Shown: positions 31,952 through 40,589 of the stretch, one piece after another | How positions within the stretch are numbered: position 1 is the first letter of the stretch | How the letters are laid out: each line of letters starts with the position of its first letter | Assembly: GCF_026342435.1 (NCBI RefSeq) | Contig: NZ_JAPEMT010000003.1 | Coordinates: 124,001-188,000 of the forward strand | Length of the DNA: 64,000 bases | From: Streptomyces sp. NBC_00237 | Lineage (GTDB): Bacteria > Actinomycetota > Actinomycetes > Streptomycetales > Streptomycetaceae | Reading direction: 5' to 3' | Notes under the pieces: generated by a model | Told to the model about the DNA's origin: nothing | Database searches by the model: none | Seen by the model: the letters and a program-made list of their open reading frames with translations, nothing else | Program-made: the position numbers and the translations under genes

Positions 31952-33092
31952 ACCCGGTCGGGAACAACCTGACGTCTCCGGCGGGAAGCTTCGCCCACCA
32001 GTGGTGATAGCGGCTGTACGTCCGGGGGTCCCGCTCCGCCAACAGCGAGCCCAGCGCCCCCGCCTCCGCGGCGACCTCCTCCCACTGCCCGGACGCCAGG
32101 TCGCGGAAGGCCGTGACCTCCACACCGCCCTCCACCAGCCGCCACACACCGGCGACGTACCCGTCCACCAGCAGCGTCGGCAGCACGTCCCCGTTGGTGC
32201 GGATCACCACCTTCCGGTACTCCGGCGGGATCATCCGGCTCCGGTCCGCGTACGCGAGCAGCGTGCTGTCCCACATGGCCATCAGCCGCACCGGGGCCAC
32301 CGCGTCCGCGTCCGGCCGCAGCGCTCCCGGAAGGTCGAACAGGGGTGTCCCGTCCGGCCCTTGGAGTTCCTCGACCTCACCGTCGAGCCCCCGCAGCACC
32401 TCCCTGATCGGCGTCCGGCCCACCAGCGAGAATTGCGCCACGTCCGCCACCGACGCCGGACCGAACCCCTCCAGACAGCGCAGCACCAACTGGCGCAATG
32501 CCGGTACGTTCACCTCCCGGCCGTCCGGCACCGCCTCCGCCCCCGCCGTGACGAACGACGGCCGCGCACCGTACGACCACGGCCCGCCGGTCGGCACGTG
32601 GTGCAGCGGCGCGTACACGAGCACCCCCCGCCACGCACCGTCCTTCCGCTCCGCGCCCACCCGCTCGGCGAGCCACTCCTGCACGTCGGCGGAACTGCGC
32701 GGTTCCTTCGTGAACACCAGCAATTCCGCCGCCAGTTCACGGGCGTCGGCGGGAGTCAGCCCCGTGTCGGAGAACCGCGACCCCAGCCCCGACCCGTACA
32801 GTGTCGGATGCACCGCCGCCCGGAACGGCCGGTAGTCCGCCGCCGCCACCGCGTGCAGCGTGATCCGCATCAGCGTCGCCTTGACGACCGCCCCCGTCGT
32901 GAACGCCGTGTCCAGCTCCGCCGGATCGAAGTCCGCGATCCGGTTCCACAGTGCGAGATACGGCGAAGGCGCGTGCTGGGCCTGGAGGGCGACGACGCTC
33001 CTGACCGCGTCCGGGACGCTCAACGTCACGCGGTTCAGGAGGTGTTGGCGGCCGAGGGTGGCCCGGTTCAGTGCGCGCGCGGAGATCTTCAC
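31944..33092 (-). CDS. AlkZ/YcaQ-like winged-helix DNA glycosylase-family protein
   Basis: 382 residues from GTG 33092. VVALQAQHAPSPYLALWNRI holds the QxQ motif used for catalysis in AlkZ/YcaQ interstrand-crosslink glycosylases. Further winged-helix signatures are TLMRITLHAVAAADY, LRCLEGFGPASVADVAQFSLV, PVRLMAMWDSTLLAYADRSRMIP and VLPTLLVDGYVAGVWRLVEGGVE. Many actinomycetes carry several paralogues; AlkZ of S. sahachiroi protects against azinomycin B. Whether this member repairs crosslinks or other lesions is unknown. Confidence 0.85.
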   Translation of the reverse strand: MKISARALNRATLGRQHLLNRVTLSVPDAVRSVVALQAQHAPSPYLALWNRIADFDPAELDTAFTTGAVVKATLMRITLHAVAAADYRPFRAAVHPTLYGSGLGSRFSDTGLTPADARELAAELLVFTKEPRSSADVQEWLAERVGAERKDGAWRGVLVYAPLHHVPTGGPWSYGARPSFVTAGAEAVPDGREVNVPALRQLVLRCLEGFGPASVADVAQFSLVGRTPIREVLRGLDGEVEELQGPDGTPLFDLPGALRPDADAVAPVRLMAMWDSTLLAYADRSRMIPPEYRKVVIRTNGDVLPTLLVDGYVAGVWRLVEGGVEVTAFRDLASGQWEEVAAEAGALGSLLAERDPRTYSRYHHWWAKLPAGDVRLFPTGCS

Positions 33093-33226
33093 AGGGAGGA
33101 TTGTGCCGCAGGGGCGGCTGGTGGCGGCGGCCGCCCGGGGCATGGCCGGACCCCGACGAAAGTCGGGGTCACCGCCGGACCAAAGTCCACGGCCCCCGCC
33201 ACCGGCCCGTTCCTAGGGTGGCGACC

Positions 33227-33949
33227 ATGAATGACGCCATCGTCCACGCAGTCGAAGGATTCGTCACCACCCCCTGGGTGTACGTGGTGCTCTTCGGCAT
33301 CGCCGCCCTCGACGGGTTCTTCCCCGTCGTCCCCAGCGAGACCCTGGTCATCACCCTCGGGGTCTTCGCGGCCTCCGTCGGCGACCCCTCGCTGCCCCTG
33401 GTGATCCTCGTCGCCGCGCTCGGCGCGTTCACCGGGGACCACATCTCATACGCGATAGGCCGCGCCTCCGGAAACAGGATCTTCGCGCGGCTCAAGCCTG
33501 ACTCCCGTACCCACAGGGCATACGGGAGGGTGGACGCCCTGCTCAAGGAGCGCGGCGGACTCGTCCTCGTGGTCGCCCGCTACATCCCCGGCGGCCGTAC
33601 CGCCGCCACGCTCACCACCGGGGCGACCGGCTTCCCGCGCCGCTCCTTCACCCGCTACGACGCCGTCGCCGCCTCGACCTGGGCCGTGTACTCGGCCGGG
33701 CTCGGCCACCTGGGCGGTGCGGCCTTCGAGGAGGAGCCGCTGCTCGGCGTCGCGGTCGGCCTCGGGCTCGCCTTCTCGATCACCCTGCTGCACGAAGGAT
33801 TCCGGTGGGTGCGCGGCCGAAGTGCCGCGCGGAGCACAGCCGCACCAGGTCCCGCCGCCGTGCCGCCCGCCACCGCGAGGAGCGCATCCGTCGCGGTGAC
33901 GGGCTCAATGAGCCGCACGGCAGCGCGACTTACAGATCGTCAGCGATGA
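33227..33949 (+). CDS. DedA-family membrane protein
   Basis: 240 residues. The DedA signatures are present: FPVVPSETLVITLGVFA, GDHISYAIGR and the loop VARYIPGGRTAATLTTGATGFPRRSF with conserved RYIPGxR. Five or so membrane segments, ending with a charged Ala/Arg/Ser tail. DedA proteins act in undecaprenyl-phosphate or phospholipid flipping and membrane homeostasis. Its last 20 bp overlap the end of the convergent cholesterol oxidase gene. Confidence 0.92.
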   Translation: MNDAIVHAVEGFVTTPWVYVVLFGIAALDGFFPVVPSETLVITLGVFAASVGDPSLPLVILVAALGAFTGDHISYAIGRASGNRIFARLKPDSRTHRAYGRVDALLKERGGLVLVVARYIPGGRTAATLTTGATGFPRRSFTRYDAVAASTWAVYSAGLGHLGGAAFEEEPLLGVAVGLGLAFSITLLHEGFRWVRGRSAARSTAAPGPAAVPPATARSASVAVTGSMSRTAARLTDRQR

Positions 33950-35621
33950 TCCGCTCGATGTTCCGCTCCGCGAGCGCGGTGATCGTGACGAACGGGTTGA
34001 CGCTCGTGTTGCCGGGGATGAGCGCCCCGTCCATCACGTACAGACCCGGATGGCCGTGCAGACGGCCGTAGTTGTCGGTGGCCTTGTTCAGGATCGCGCC
34101 GCCGAGCGGGTGGTAGGTGAGGTGGTCGCCCCAGATCTTGTACAGGCCGAACAGGTCGGTGCGGTAGATCGTGCCCTCCTTCTTGTTGATCTTGTCGAAG
34201 ATGGTCTTCGCCGCATCGATGGATGGCTGCTTCCAGGCGGTCTGCCAGTCGAGGTCGACCCGTCCGGCGGCGGCGTTCCAGCTGAACTGCGCGCGGTGCG
34301 GGTTCTTGGTGATGGAGAGGTAGAAGGAGGCGTACGTCTCGATGCCGGTCGGCAGCGGGGCGACCTCGGCGAACGCGCCGCCCGCTTCCCAGTTGTCGAT
34401 GCCCGCCGTCGGCATGGACGCCTGGAGCTTCCCGGTGGCGTCCCACATGTGGTTGGCGCGCCCGCACATCACGTTGCCGTTGTCGCCCCAGCCCTTGCCG
34501 ATCTCGTCGTTCAGGCGGGGGAGTGCGCCGGTCGCCTTCAGCCGGGTGAGGAGCTTGGACGTGCCGACGCTGCCCGCAGCGAAGAAGACCCGGTCGGCGG
34601 TGACGGACTTGGTCGCGGTCACCGCGCCCGTGGTGTCGAGCTGCTCGACGAGGACCGTGTAGCCGGGGGTCCCGGCGGGCGCCGGAGTCACCGAAGTCAC
34701 CCTGTGCAGCGGTGAGATGGCGACCCGCCCGGTGGCCTTCGCCTGGGCGAGGTAGGTCTTCTGGAGGGACTTCTTGCCGTGGTTGTTGCCGTACAGCACC
34801 TCGCCGACGAGGGCCGACTTCGGTACGGAGCCCGCCAGTTCCTGCTTCATGTACTCCCAGTCGTACACGTTCGGTACGAAGACGAACGGGAAGCCGGAGC
34901 GCTCGGCGTGCTTGCGGCCCACCCGGGCGTACTGGTAGCACTCCGCCGACTCCCACCACCGGGGGTCGACCTCGGTGACGCCGAGTCCCGCGTTGGCACG
35001 CGGGTAGTAAGTGCCGTACATCTCCTCGGCGTCGACGGACGGGAGCACGGCGCTGAATCTCTCGCGGCGCGGGGTGACGGCCATGCCACCGTTCACCAGG
35101 GAACCGCCGCCGACGCCCCGGCCCTGGTAGACCGTGATGCCGCTGAAGTCCTCGGCGTCCAGGATGCCGGTGTGGCGCGGGACGTCCTTGTCGAGGGGGA
35201 AGCCGAGGAAGTTGCTCAGAGGCTGCTTGGTCCTGGTGCGCAGCCAGAAGGAGCGGTAGTCCGGTTTGGTGGTGTTGGCGAAGATGTTGCCATCCGGGCC
35301 CGGGGTGTCCCAGGCCATGCCCATCTCGACCATGTGGACGTCGACCCCGGCGAGGGCCAGGCGCAGGGCGGTGACGGAGCCACCATACCCGGTGCCGATC
35401 ACCAGTGCGGGGACGCGTTCCCCGTTGGCGAGGGCGGCGCGGCGGGGTTCCGCGTGGGCGAGGGGAGTGGCGAGGGCGGCCGTGGTGAGGGCGCCGCCCG
35501 TGCCGGCGAGGAAGAGGCGGCGGGACAACCGTCCGGTGGGCCGGGGTTCCGGATCGGTGGGCAGGGGCTCCGGGCCGGTCTGTCGGGGCTTCGGCCCGGC
35601 TTGCGAGGTGAATTCGCTCAT
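33930..35621 (-). CDS. choA: Cholesterol oxidase (Tat-exported GMC oxidoreductase)
   Basis: 563 residues from ATG 35621. The Pro-rich start leads into a Tat signal RLSRRLFLAGTGGALTTAALA. FAD-binding GTGYGGSVTALRL, then VYQGRGVGGGSLVNGGMAV and FVPNVYDWEYMKQE closely match Streptomyces choA-type cholesterol oxidases. The active-site Glu (FAEVAPLPTGIET), His (YHPLGG) and Asn (VNPFVTITALAERN) are all present. It oxidises and isomerises 3-beta-hydroxysterols outside the cell; in polyene producers it also affects antibiotic synthesis, but no such cluster is seen here. The N-terminus contains short PEPRPTG-like repeats. Confidence 0.93.
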   Translation of the reverse strand: MSEFTSQAGPKPRQTGPEPLPTDPEPRPTGRLSRRLFLAGTGGALTTAALATPLAHAEPRRAALANGERVPALVIGTGYGGSVTALRLALAGVDVHMVEMGMAWDTPGPDGNIFANTTKPDYRSFWLRTRTKQPLSNFLGFPLDKDVPRHTGILDAEDFSGITVYQGRGVGGGSLVNGGMAVTPRRERFSAVLPSVDAEEMYGTYYPRANAGLGVTEVDPRWWESAECYQYARVGRKHAERSGFPFVFVPNVYDWEYMKQELAGSVPKSALVGEVLYGNNHGKKSLQKTYLAQAKATGRVAISPLHRVTSVTPAPAGTPGYTVLVEQLDTTGAVTATKSVTADRVFFAAGSVGTSKLLTRLKATGALPRLNDEIGKGWGDNGNVMCGRANHMWDATGKLQASMPTAGIDNWEAGGAFAEVAPLPTGIETYASFYLSITKNPHRAQFSWNAAAGRVDLDWQTAWKQPSIDAAKTIFDKINKKEGTIYRTDLFGLYKIWGDHLTYHPLGGAILNKATDNYGRLHGHPGLYVMDGALIPGNTSVNPFVTITALAERNIERIIADDL

Positions 35622-35810
35622 GGGGAGGTTCCTCACTCTCGTGACTCTCGTGCGGAGAGGTGCGAGTTGTACTGCCGAGGGCCTGTGAAGTCACTGCATA
35701 CCGATAAGTAACTTCTGCCCGATCTTGGCGGCCCCGGCTCCCGGGGGAGGCGTGTGGACTGCGGGTCGGTGCACGTCAACGCCCCCTCCGCGTGAGCGCC
35801 CGCTCCGGTC

Positions 35811-36572
35811 TCAGCGGGCCTCGATCACGGCGGCCAGATCGGCCCCCGCACGCAGCAGGGCCACGGTCCGGCCCGCGATGTCGTGGAGACGTCGGTCCAG
35901 GAGATACGTGGCCGAGCCCGGCCCTTCGAGTCGGCCGAGCGAGTCCATCACCTCCCGTACGGCGGGAACGCCGTAACCGGCGCCGCGCAGGGCGGCCACG
36001 ATGCGGGCGGCCCTGATCGCGGGCAGCCCGTACCGCCGGGCGCGCAGCGAGGTCACGCGCTCCGGCCGTACGAGGCCCTCCTGCTCCCAGAACCGCAGGG
36101 TCGAGGGGCGTACGCGGAGTGCCCCGGCGAGTTCGGTGATGGTCATCGAGTCGCGCTCGTCGTCCCCCGACTCGGCCGTCTCGTACGTCGTCGACGTGGC
36201 CGTCCCGTACGAAGTCGACTCGTACGAAGTCAACTCGGCCCGGATCGCCCGGAGCGCCTCCCGGGCCCGCAGTGCCTCGGCCCGCTCGTGGGCGAGCCCA
36301 GTGTGGACTTCGCCGATCGCGGCGGCGGCGTCGGCGAGCGTCCCCGACCGAATGGCGGCGAGCAGCCGCCGGGCGGCGACGGGCCCGGCGGCCAGGGCGA
36401 GCGCCCGGTAGGCGCGGAGGGCCTGGACGTGGACAGGCCCGTAATGCCGGTAGTTGTTGGCGGACCGGACGGCCGGGGGGATCACGCCGAGCCGCTCCAG
36501 GTTCCGTACCTGCTGCACGGAGTAGCCGGTCGCGGCCGCCACATCGACCGTACGCAGGTCGTGACCGCTCAC
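35811..36572 (-). CDS. MerR-family regulator with two HTH domains
   Basis: 253 residues from GTG 36572, with GGGGAGG upstream. Two MerR-type DNA-binding domains lie in one chain. The first is VDVAAATGYSVQQVRNLERLGVIP (about 8-75). The second is ITELAGALRVRPSTLRFWEQEGLVRPER (about 140-210), followed by a short helical tail. A Ser/Tyr/Thr-rich linker carrying a DNA-level repeat (TCGTACGAAGT twice) joins them. Normal MerR proteins have one HTH and dimerise, so this may act as a pseudo-dimer. It is divergent from the DUF6194 gene, 51 bp away. Confidence 0.85.
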   Translation of the reverse strand: MSGHDLRTVDVAAATGYSVQQVRNLERLGVIPPAVRSANNYRHYGPVHVQALRAYRALALAAGPVAARRLLAAIRSGTLADAAAAIGEVHTGLAHERAEALRAREALRAIRAELTSYESTSYGTATSTTYETAESGDDERDSMTITELAGALRVRPSTLRFWEQEGLVRPERVTSLRARRYGLPAIRAARIVAALRGAGYGVPAVREVMDSLGRLEGPGSATYLLDRRLHDIAGRTVALLRAGADLAAVIEAR

Positions 36573-36623
36573 CCGGACCTCCCCCTCAACCCCACACAAG
36601 CACATGAAGTCAACACTTGAACC

Positions 36624-37112
36624 ATGACCACCGACATGAGCATGAGTATGGAACAGGTCCTGGCCACCGTGCGGGCCCTCCCCGGCGCACTCGTCCTCGC
36701 GCCCCGCGAGGGCGACGACGTTCCCGAGCAGGCGTGGGGCGACGCGTTCTTTTACTACGCGCCCGACGGCCAGGTGCCGCAGCACGTCCAGCCGTACGCC
36801 ACGATCGTCACGAAGGACTATCCGGGCGACACGGCCTCCGCGCTGTCGACTCCCGGCCGCTGGCGGGTCAACGTGCACGTCGGCCGCACGACGTTCCGCG
36901 AGCTCACGGGGGAGGAGCCCCGGAGCCTCGCCCTGCCCCGCGACCACACGGCCGCCGACCTGGTGCTGCCGCATCCCGTGTACGGGGAGATCGGCTGGGT
37001 CTGCGTCGTCAATCCCGCCGCGCGTACGTCGGACACGGTGTCCCGGCTGCTGCGCGAGGCGCACGAGGCGGCCCGGCACAGGGCCGAGCGGCGGCAGGCG
37101 GGGTCGCGGTAG
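36624..37112 (+). CDS. DUF6194 family protein
   Basis: 162 residues. The pattern MEQVLATVRALPGALVLAP, WGDAFFYYAPDGQVPQHVQPYATIVTKDYPGD, RWRVNVHVGRTTFRELTGEEP and LPHPVYGEIGWVCVVNP matches DUF6194, a cytosolic actinomycete family of unknown function. The second Met group (MSMSMEQ) may be the real start. Likely regulated by the divergent double-HTH MerR protein. Confidence 0.82.
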   Translation: MTTDMSMSMEQVLATVRALPGALVLAPREGDDVPEQAWGDAFFYYAPDGQVPQHVQPYATIVTKDYPGDTASALSTPGRWRVNVHVGRTTFRELTGEEPRSLALPRDHTAADLVLPHPVYGEIGWVCVVNPAARTSDTVSRLLREAHEAARHRAERRQAGSR

Positions 37113-37358
37113 GGGTTCCGGACGTGGGCTGTGCGGGACGACCCGGACGACGCGGACGACGAATGGGATGAAGTGGCTGGTCACGGACAAGGCAAGTGAT
37201 CGCAAAGGAAAATGAAAGTGCCGTACAACCTTTCGACACCTCCGAAGGTCTGACCGTGCAGCGCCTGACGGCAGGTGCGTGTAAATTGTCGATTTTTCCG
37301 TCCCCAGATTCCGTGATGGCAGGGGGTGCGAGGCAAGCGGTGAGGGGCTGGTAAGCGC

Positions 37359-38600
37359 ATGGGGAACAGAGGGAAGAACACTAGGGCCGCTGCGGGCGGA
37401 GGCCGAAGGAAGCAGTCCGCCGGCCGGAGCACGCAGCCCTCCGGGTACCAGGACCGTTACGACGAAGAGCCGGCCGAGCCCTACCAGGGCCGCGCCGCCG
37501 CCCGCCGCGCCCAGGCGGGCGGCGGCCGGGGCCGGGCCGCGAACCGGCGCGGCAGGCGCAGGCCGCCCGGCCGGTTCCGCACCCTGAAGTGGGTCCTGGC
37601 CGCCCTCGTGGTGCTCGGTGGCAGCGGTCTGGCCTGGGTGTACTTCAGCCTCGACGGCAATCTCAGGCAGGTCGACATCGAGGCGGAGCTCGGCACGAAC
37701 CGCCCCTCTGACGTCGACGACGGCTCGATGGACATCCTCGTCCTCGGCTCCGACTCGCGCAGCGGCTCCAACGGCGCGTACGGCAAGGACGTGGGCAGCG
37801 CCCGCGCCGACATCACGATGGTCGTGCACGTCCACGCGGGCCACGAGAAGGCGAGCGTCGTCTCCATACCCCGCGACACCCTGGTGACCCGCCCCGAGTG
37901 CAAGGGCCGCAACGACAAGCTGCGGCCGGAAGCGACGCGGCAGGTGTTCAACACGGCGTACGAGATCGGCGGTCCCGTCTGCGCCGTGAAGACGGTGGAA
38001 CGGCTCGCCAACATCCGCATGGACCACTACCTGGAAGTCGACTTCAGCGGCTTCAAGCAGATCATCGACGAACTCGGCGGCGTCGAGATCACCACCACCA
38101 GGGACATCAAGGACCCGAAGAGCAAGCTGGACCTGCCGAAGGGCACCCACCGGCTGAACGGTGAGCAGTCCCTCGGCCTGGTCCGCACCCGCAAGACCGT
38201 CGGCGACAGCAGCGACCTGGGCCGCATCCAGCTCCAGCAGGCATTCGTCAAGGCGCTGATGGAGCAGGTCAAGGACGTTGGCGTGTTCAGCAACCCGAAG
38301 AAGATGTACAACCTCGCGGACGCCGCCACCCGCACCGTCACCACCGACTCGGGCCTCGGCTCCGTCCCGTCCCTGCTGTCCTTCGGCAACGCGCTGGGCG
38401 GCATCGGTTCGAAGGACATGAAGATGATCACGCTGCCGATCGACTACGACGCGAAGGACAAGTACCGCGTCATACCGCTCAAGGACCAGTCGGCGACGCT
38501 CTGGCAGTCCCTCCGCGAGGACAAGCCGATACCGGACTCGGTCACGGAGGACTCGGCGGGCGACAAGGTGGACGCGGACAAGGTGATCAAGGGCGACTGA
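37359..38600 (+). CDS. LytR-CpsA-Psr (LCP) family cell-wall glycopolymer ligase
   Basis: 413 residues. A basic, Gly/Arg-rich cytoplasmic tail (1-70) and one membrane helix (WVLAALVVLGGSGLAWVYF) are followed by an extracytoplasmic LCP domain. That domain has MDILVLGSDSRSG, ARADITMVVHVHAGHEKASVVSIPRDTLV (conserved D and R for pyrophosphate binding), HYLEVDFSGFKQIIDELGGVEI and LNGEQSLGLVRTRK. It transfers lipid-linked glycopolymers to peptidoglycan. The last ~110 residues form a hydrophilic tail. A GC hairpin follows the stop. Confidence 0.93.
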   Translation: MGNRGKNTRAAAGGGRRKQSAGRSTQPSGYQDRYDEEPAEPYQGRAAARRAQAGGGRGRAANRRGRRRPPGRFRTLKWVLAALVVLGGSGLAWVYFSLDGNLRQVDIEAELGTNRPSDVDDGSMDILVLGSDSRSGSNGAYGKDVGSARADITMVVHVHAGHEKASVVSIPRDTLVTRPECKGRNDKLRPEATRQVFNTAYEIGGPVCAVKTVERLANIRMDHYLEVDFSGFKQIIDELGGVEITTTRDIKDPKSKLDLPKGTHRLNGEQSLGLVRTRKTVGDSSDLGRIQLQQAFVKALMEQVKDVGVFSNPKKMYNLADAATRTVTTDSGLGSVPSLLSFGNALGGIGSKDMKMITLPIDYDAKDKYRVIPLKDQSATLWQSLREDKPIPDSVTEDSAGDKVDADKVIKGD

Positions 38601-38608
38601 ACGGGGGT

Positions 38609-38631
38609 CCGCCCTGCCCGGCCCAGGGCGG
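38609..38631 (+). terminator. GC-rich hairpin after the LCP gene
   Basis: CCGCCCTG, 7-nt loop, CAGGGCGG, 8 bp past the stop codon. It overlaps the first of two direct repeats, so a second similar hairpin is partly duplicated toward the convergent gene. Confidence 0.55.
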
Positions 38632-38679
38632 GCCCGACCCGCTCGGCTCTGCTCGGCCCAGGGCGGGCCCGACCCGCTC
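38619..38679. repeat. 26-bp direct repeat (x2) reaching a stop codon
   Basis: Identical 26-bp copies at 38619-38644 and 38654-38679, each starting CGGCCCAGGGCGGGCCCGAC. The second ends inside the stop codon of the convergent phosphodiesterase gene (plus-strand TCA 38678-38680). Confidence 0.8.
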
Positions 38680-39307
38680 AGCCCGTGCCCGAACCGGGTC
38701 CCGTGAAAGGCCAGGACTCCACGTCCCGGTACCGGATCGGCCCCGGCCCGCGCCCCACGTTGCTGGCCACCAAATGCAGCCGCGCCGCCCGCCAGCGCCG
38801 CCCCGCGAAGTTGGCGAGGGTCGCGGCGGCCTCCGCCGCCGCCCTCGGGTCGTCCCGGCGGGCGCGGGCCAGGGTCAGATGGGGCCGCAACCGGCGCTCC
38901 TCGAACGCGACCCCGCACCCCTTGACCAGCGCCCGCACCTCCCCGGCCAGCAACTGCAAAGCATCGAGGTCGCCCTCGATCCCGCTCCACAGCACCCGCT
39001 CGTCGAAGTGCCCGCCGCCGGTCAGGGCGAAGGAGAGCGGGGAACGGGACGCCGCCAGGTCCGCGAGCGGCGGGCCGAGCAGGGGCACCGCCGAGACGGG
39101 CTGCTCGCCGAGGAAGGCGAGGGTGAGGTGCCAGTCCTCGATGCGGTTCCACCGCATGCGCGGGTACGCGGCGTACGCGGGACCCAGCGCCCGCGCCAGC
39201 TCGTCCTTCGCCGGGTCGGGAGGGGCGAGGGCGACGAACACGCGGGTGGTGGGCTCGGAGCGGCCACTCTCGGAGGGCACGGCAGACACAGGGGGCACAG
39301 CAGACAT
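38678..39307 (-). CDS. thpR: RNA 2',3'-cyclic phosphodiesterase (ThpR/LigT, 2H family)
   Basis: 209 residues from ATG 39307. Two HxT motifs define the 2H phosphoesterase active site: WHLTLAFLGEQP (about 66) and RPHLTLARAR (about 150). VFVALAPPDPAKDEL near the N-terminus and ASNVGRGPGPIRYRDVESWPF at the end fit ThpR. It opens 2',3'-cyclic phosphates at RNA ends. The first ~25 residues (Ser/Val/Pro) are poorly conserved, so an internal start is possible. Confidence 0.87.
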   Translation of the reverse strand: MSAVPPVSAVPSESGRSEPTTRVFVALAPPDPAKDELARALGPAYAAYPRMRWNRIEDWHLTLAFLGEQPVSAVPLLGPPLADLAASRSPLSFALTGGGHFDERVLWSGIEGDLDALQLLAGEVRALVKGCGVAFEERRLRPHLTLARARRDDPRAAAEAAATLANFAGRRWRAARLHLVASNVGRGPGPIRYRDVESWPFTGPGSGTG

Positions 39308-39946
39308 TCGTACCGCACGAGTACGCCCCCGAGCCGGGCGGCCCGCTCCTTGCCGCCGCGCCGCAGAATCTCGGTGCTCCAGACCGCGGCAACCACCGAC
39401 GTGCATCCCCTCCGACCCCCGCTCCCACCGAGCCCCCTTGAGCCCCACTCCCGCCGAGCCCCTTCGGCCTCCGCTTCCGCCTCGCCCCTTCGGCCTCCGC
39501 CTTGCCTCGCCCCCTTGGGCTGCGCTTCCGCCTAGCCTCCTTGGGCGGCGGGGCCGCCCCCCGGGGGCGGAACGGGCGGGCAAGGGGGCGGCCCCTCTCG
39601 CTCCGGGCCCACCCCGGAGCACCCCCGCCCCACCCCGCTACCGGCGCACCCCTCGCAAGGGGCCCACCCCGGTGCCCCCGCCGTTACCTCCGCCGATGGG
39701 TGCGCCGCACCCCAGTGCGCCTGCGGCGGGCTGCCCCTCCCCGCCCCTTCACCTAAAGCGCTCGCCGCGCGGCAGTCCCGCCCACGTGCAGGCACGTCGT
39801 GGCTGGCCGCGCAGTTCCCCGCGCCCCTAACGGGGCGGGAGGCGCGGCCCCGGACGGTCGACCACCCCGGGCAGGACATGATGGGGGCTTGCGCACATAT
39901 CCGTACACACATCCGTGTTCGGGTCCGTACCGGAAGAGGAGTGTCG
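39308..39946. other. 639-bp gene-free spacer with imperfect GC repeats
   Basis: No frame here looks like a gene. 39430-39540 holds about four imperfect copies of a GCCCCTTCGGCCTCCGCTTC-type unit. 39560-39720 is C-rich low-complexity DNA. At 39715-39757 there is a copy of an interspersed element also found at 48758 and 61851, and at about 39811 the common Streptomyces string GCGCAGTTCCCCGCGCCCCT. Promoter elements for the gene at 39947 are not distinct. Confidence 0.6.
39715..39757 (-). repeat. Interspersed GC-rich element, copy 1
   Basis: On the minus strand: TTTAGGTGAAGGGGCGGGG, then a variable spacer, then GCCCGCCGCAGGCGCAC. The same order of blocks recurs at 61851-61894 (minus) and, more divergent, at 48758-48802 (plus). 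All three are intergenic. Confidence 0.65.
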
Positions 39947-40285
39947 GTGGCGAGCAGGATCCATCAGCCGAGGGAGAGCGACGAGTTCGATTTCGTCGTG
40001 GCGAGGGTGGCGGGCCCCGTGCTCGCGTACTTCAGCGGAACGTGGCCCAAGGCGGTGCAGGTGTGCAAGGAGATGGACGTGGTGGCGGGGGAGGTGGCGG
40101 AGAAGTACGCGGGGCGCCTGACCGTCGTCAAGGCCGACATCACGCGCTGTCCGCTGCCGGTGAAGCGGTACGGGGTCGCCGGGGCGCCCACGTTCGTACT
40201 GATCCGGGACGGGGAGGCCGTGGCGGTCGAGGCGGGCCCGATGGACCGCGCGGGCTTCGGGGAGTTTTTGGGGCGGCACCTCTGA
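39947..40285 (+). CDS. Thioredoxin-fold protein lacking the CxxC active site
   Basis: 112 residues from GTG 39947, with GAGGAG upstream; GTG 39941 is also in frame. The thioredoxin pattern is clear: VLAYFSGTWPKAVQVCKEMDVVAGEVAEKYAGRLTVVKADI, then YGVAGAPTFVLIRDGE with the cis-Pro. At the WCGPC position the chain reads WPKAVQVC, so the first Cys is lost and the second shifted. It cannot act as a normal dithiol oxidoreductase; a binding or chaperone-like role, or a monothiol role, is more likely. Confidence 0.85.
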   Translation: MASRIHQPRESDEFDFVVARVAGPVLAYFSGTWPKAVQVCKEMDVVAGEVAEKYAGRLTVVKADITRCPLPVKRYGVAGAPTFVLIRDGEAVAVEAGPMDRAGFGEFLGRHL

Positions 40286-40324
40286 AGAACGGGGCCGGGA
40301 GAGGGGGCGGGGCGAGGAAGGAGG

Positions 40325-40444
40325 GGACCGGACGGGGGCGAGCGCAAACAGCGTCGGAGAGGGCCGGACGGAGGCAAACGGAAGCAGCGTCGGAGGGGCC
40401 GGACGGGGGCGAGCGCAAGCAGCGTCGGAGAGGGTCGGACGGGC
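40325..40444. repeat. Degenerate ~36-bp tandem repeat, 3.3 copies
   Basis: Units of about 36 bp (GGCCGGACGGGGGCGAGCGC then AAGCAGCGTCGGAGAG) start at 40325, 40361, 40396 and partly 40433, between the thioredoxin-fold gene and the chitinase promoter. No coding signal. Confidence 0.8.
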
Positions 40445-40495
40445 TCGTTGAGGAGAGGTGTCCGCACATTCAACTCCCCTTCTCTGCCAAAGGTC

Positions 40496-40522
40496 TTGAC
40501 AACCTCATTGGTCTGGACCAGA
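40496..40522 (+). promoter_or_regulatory. Chitinase promoter with DasR-type (dre) operator
   Basis: TTGACA at 40496-40501 is a consensus -35. Between it and a -10-like CAGATT (40519-40524, 17-bp spacing) lies ATTGGTCTGGACCAGA (40507-40522), close to the DasR operator consensus ACTGGTCTAGACCAGT and to the direct-repeat element of Streptomyces chitinase promoters. This predicts repression by the GntR-type regulator DasR and release by N-acetylglucosamine-derived phosphosugars. Confidence 0.8.
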
Positions 40523-40589
40523 TTGCTGCCCCAACGGTGGCCACCGTATCTACACCCCCTCCCCACACCTCTTCCCCCGGAGGCAGCTC

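Noticed and set aside
35811..39428. A 1,205-codon open frame on the minus strand across the MerR, DUF6194, LCP and ThpR region
   Set aside because: Only the MerR part is real. The rest is antisense to LCP and DUF6194 genes with strong protein signatures, and stays open because high G+C removes stops.
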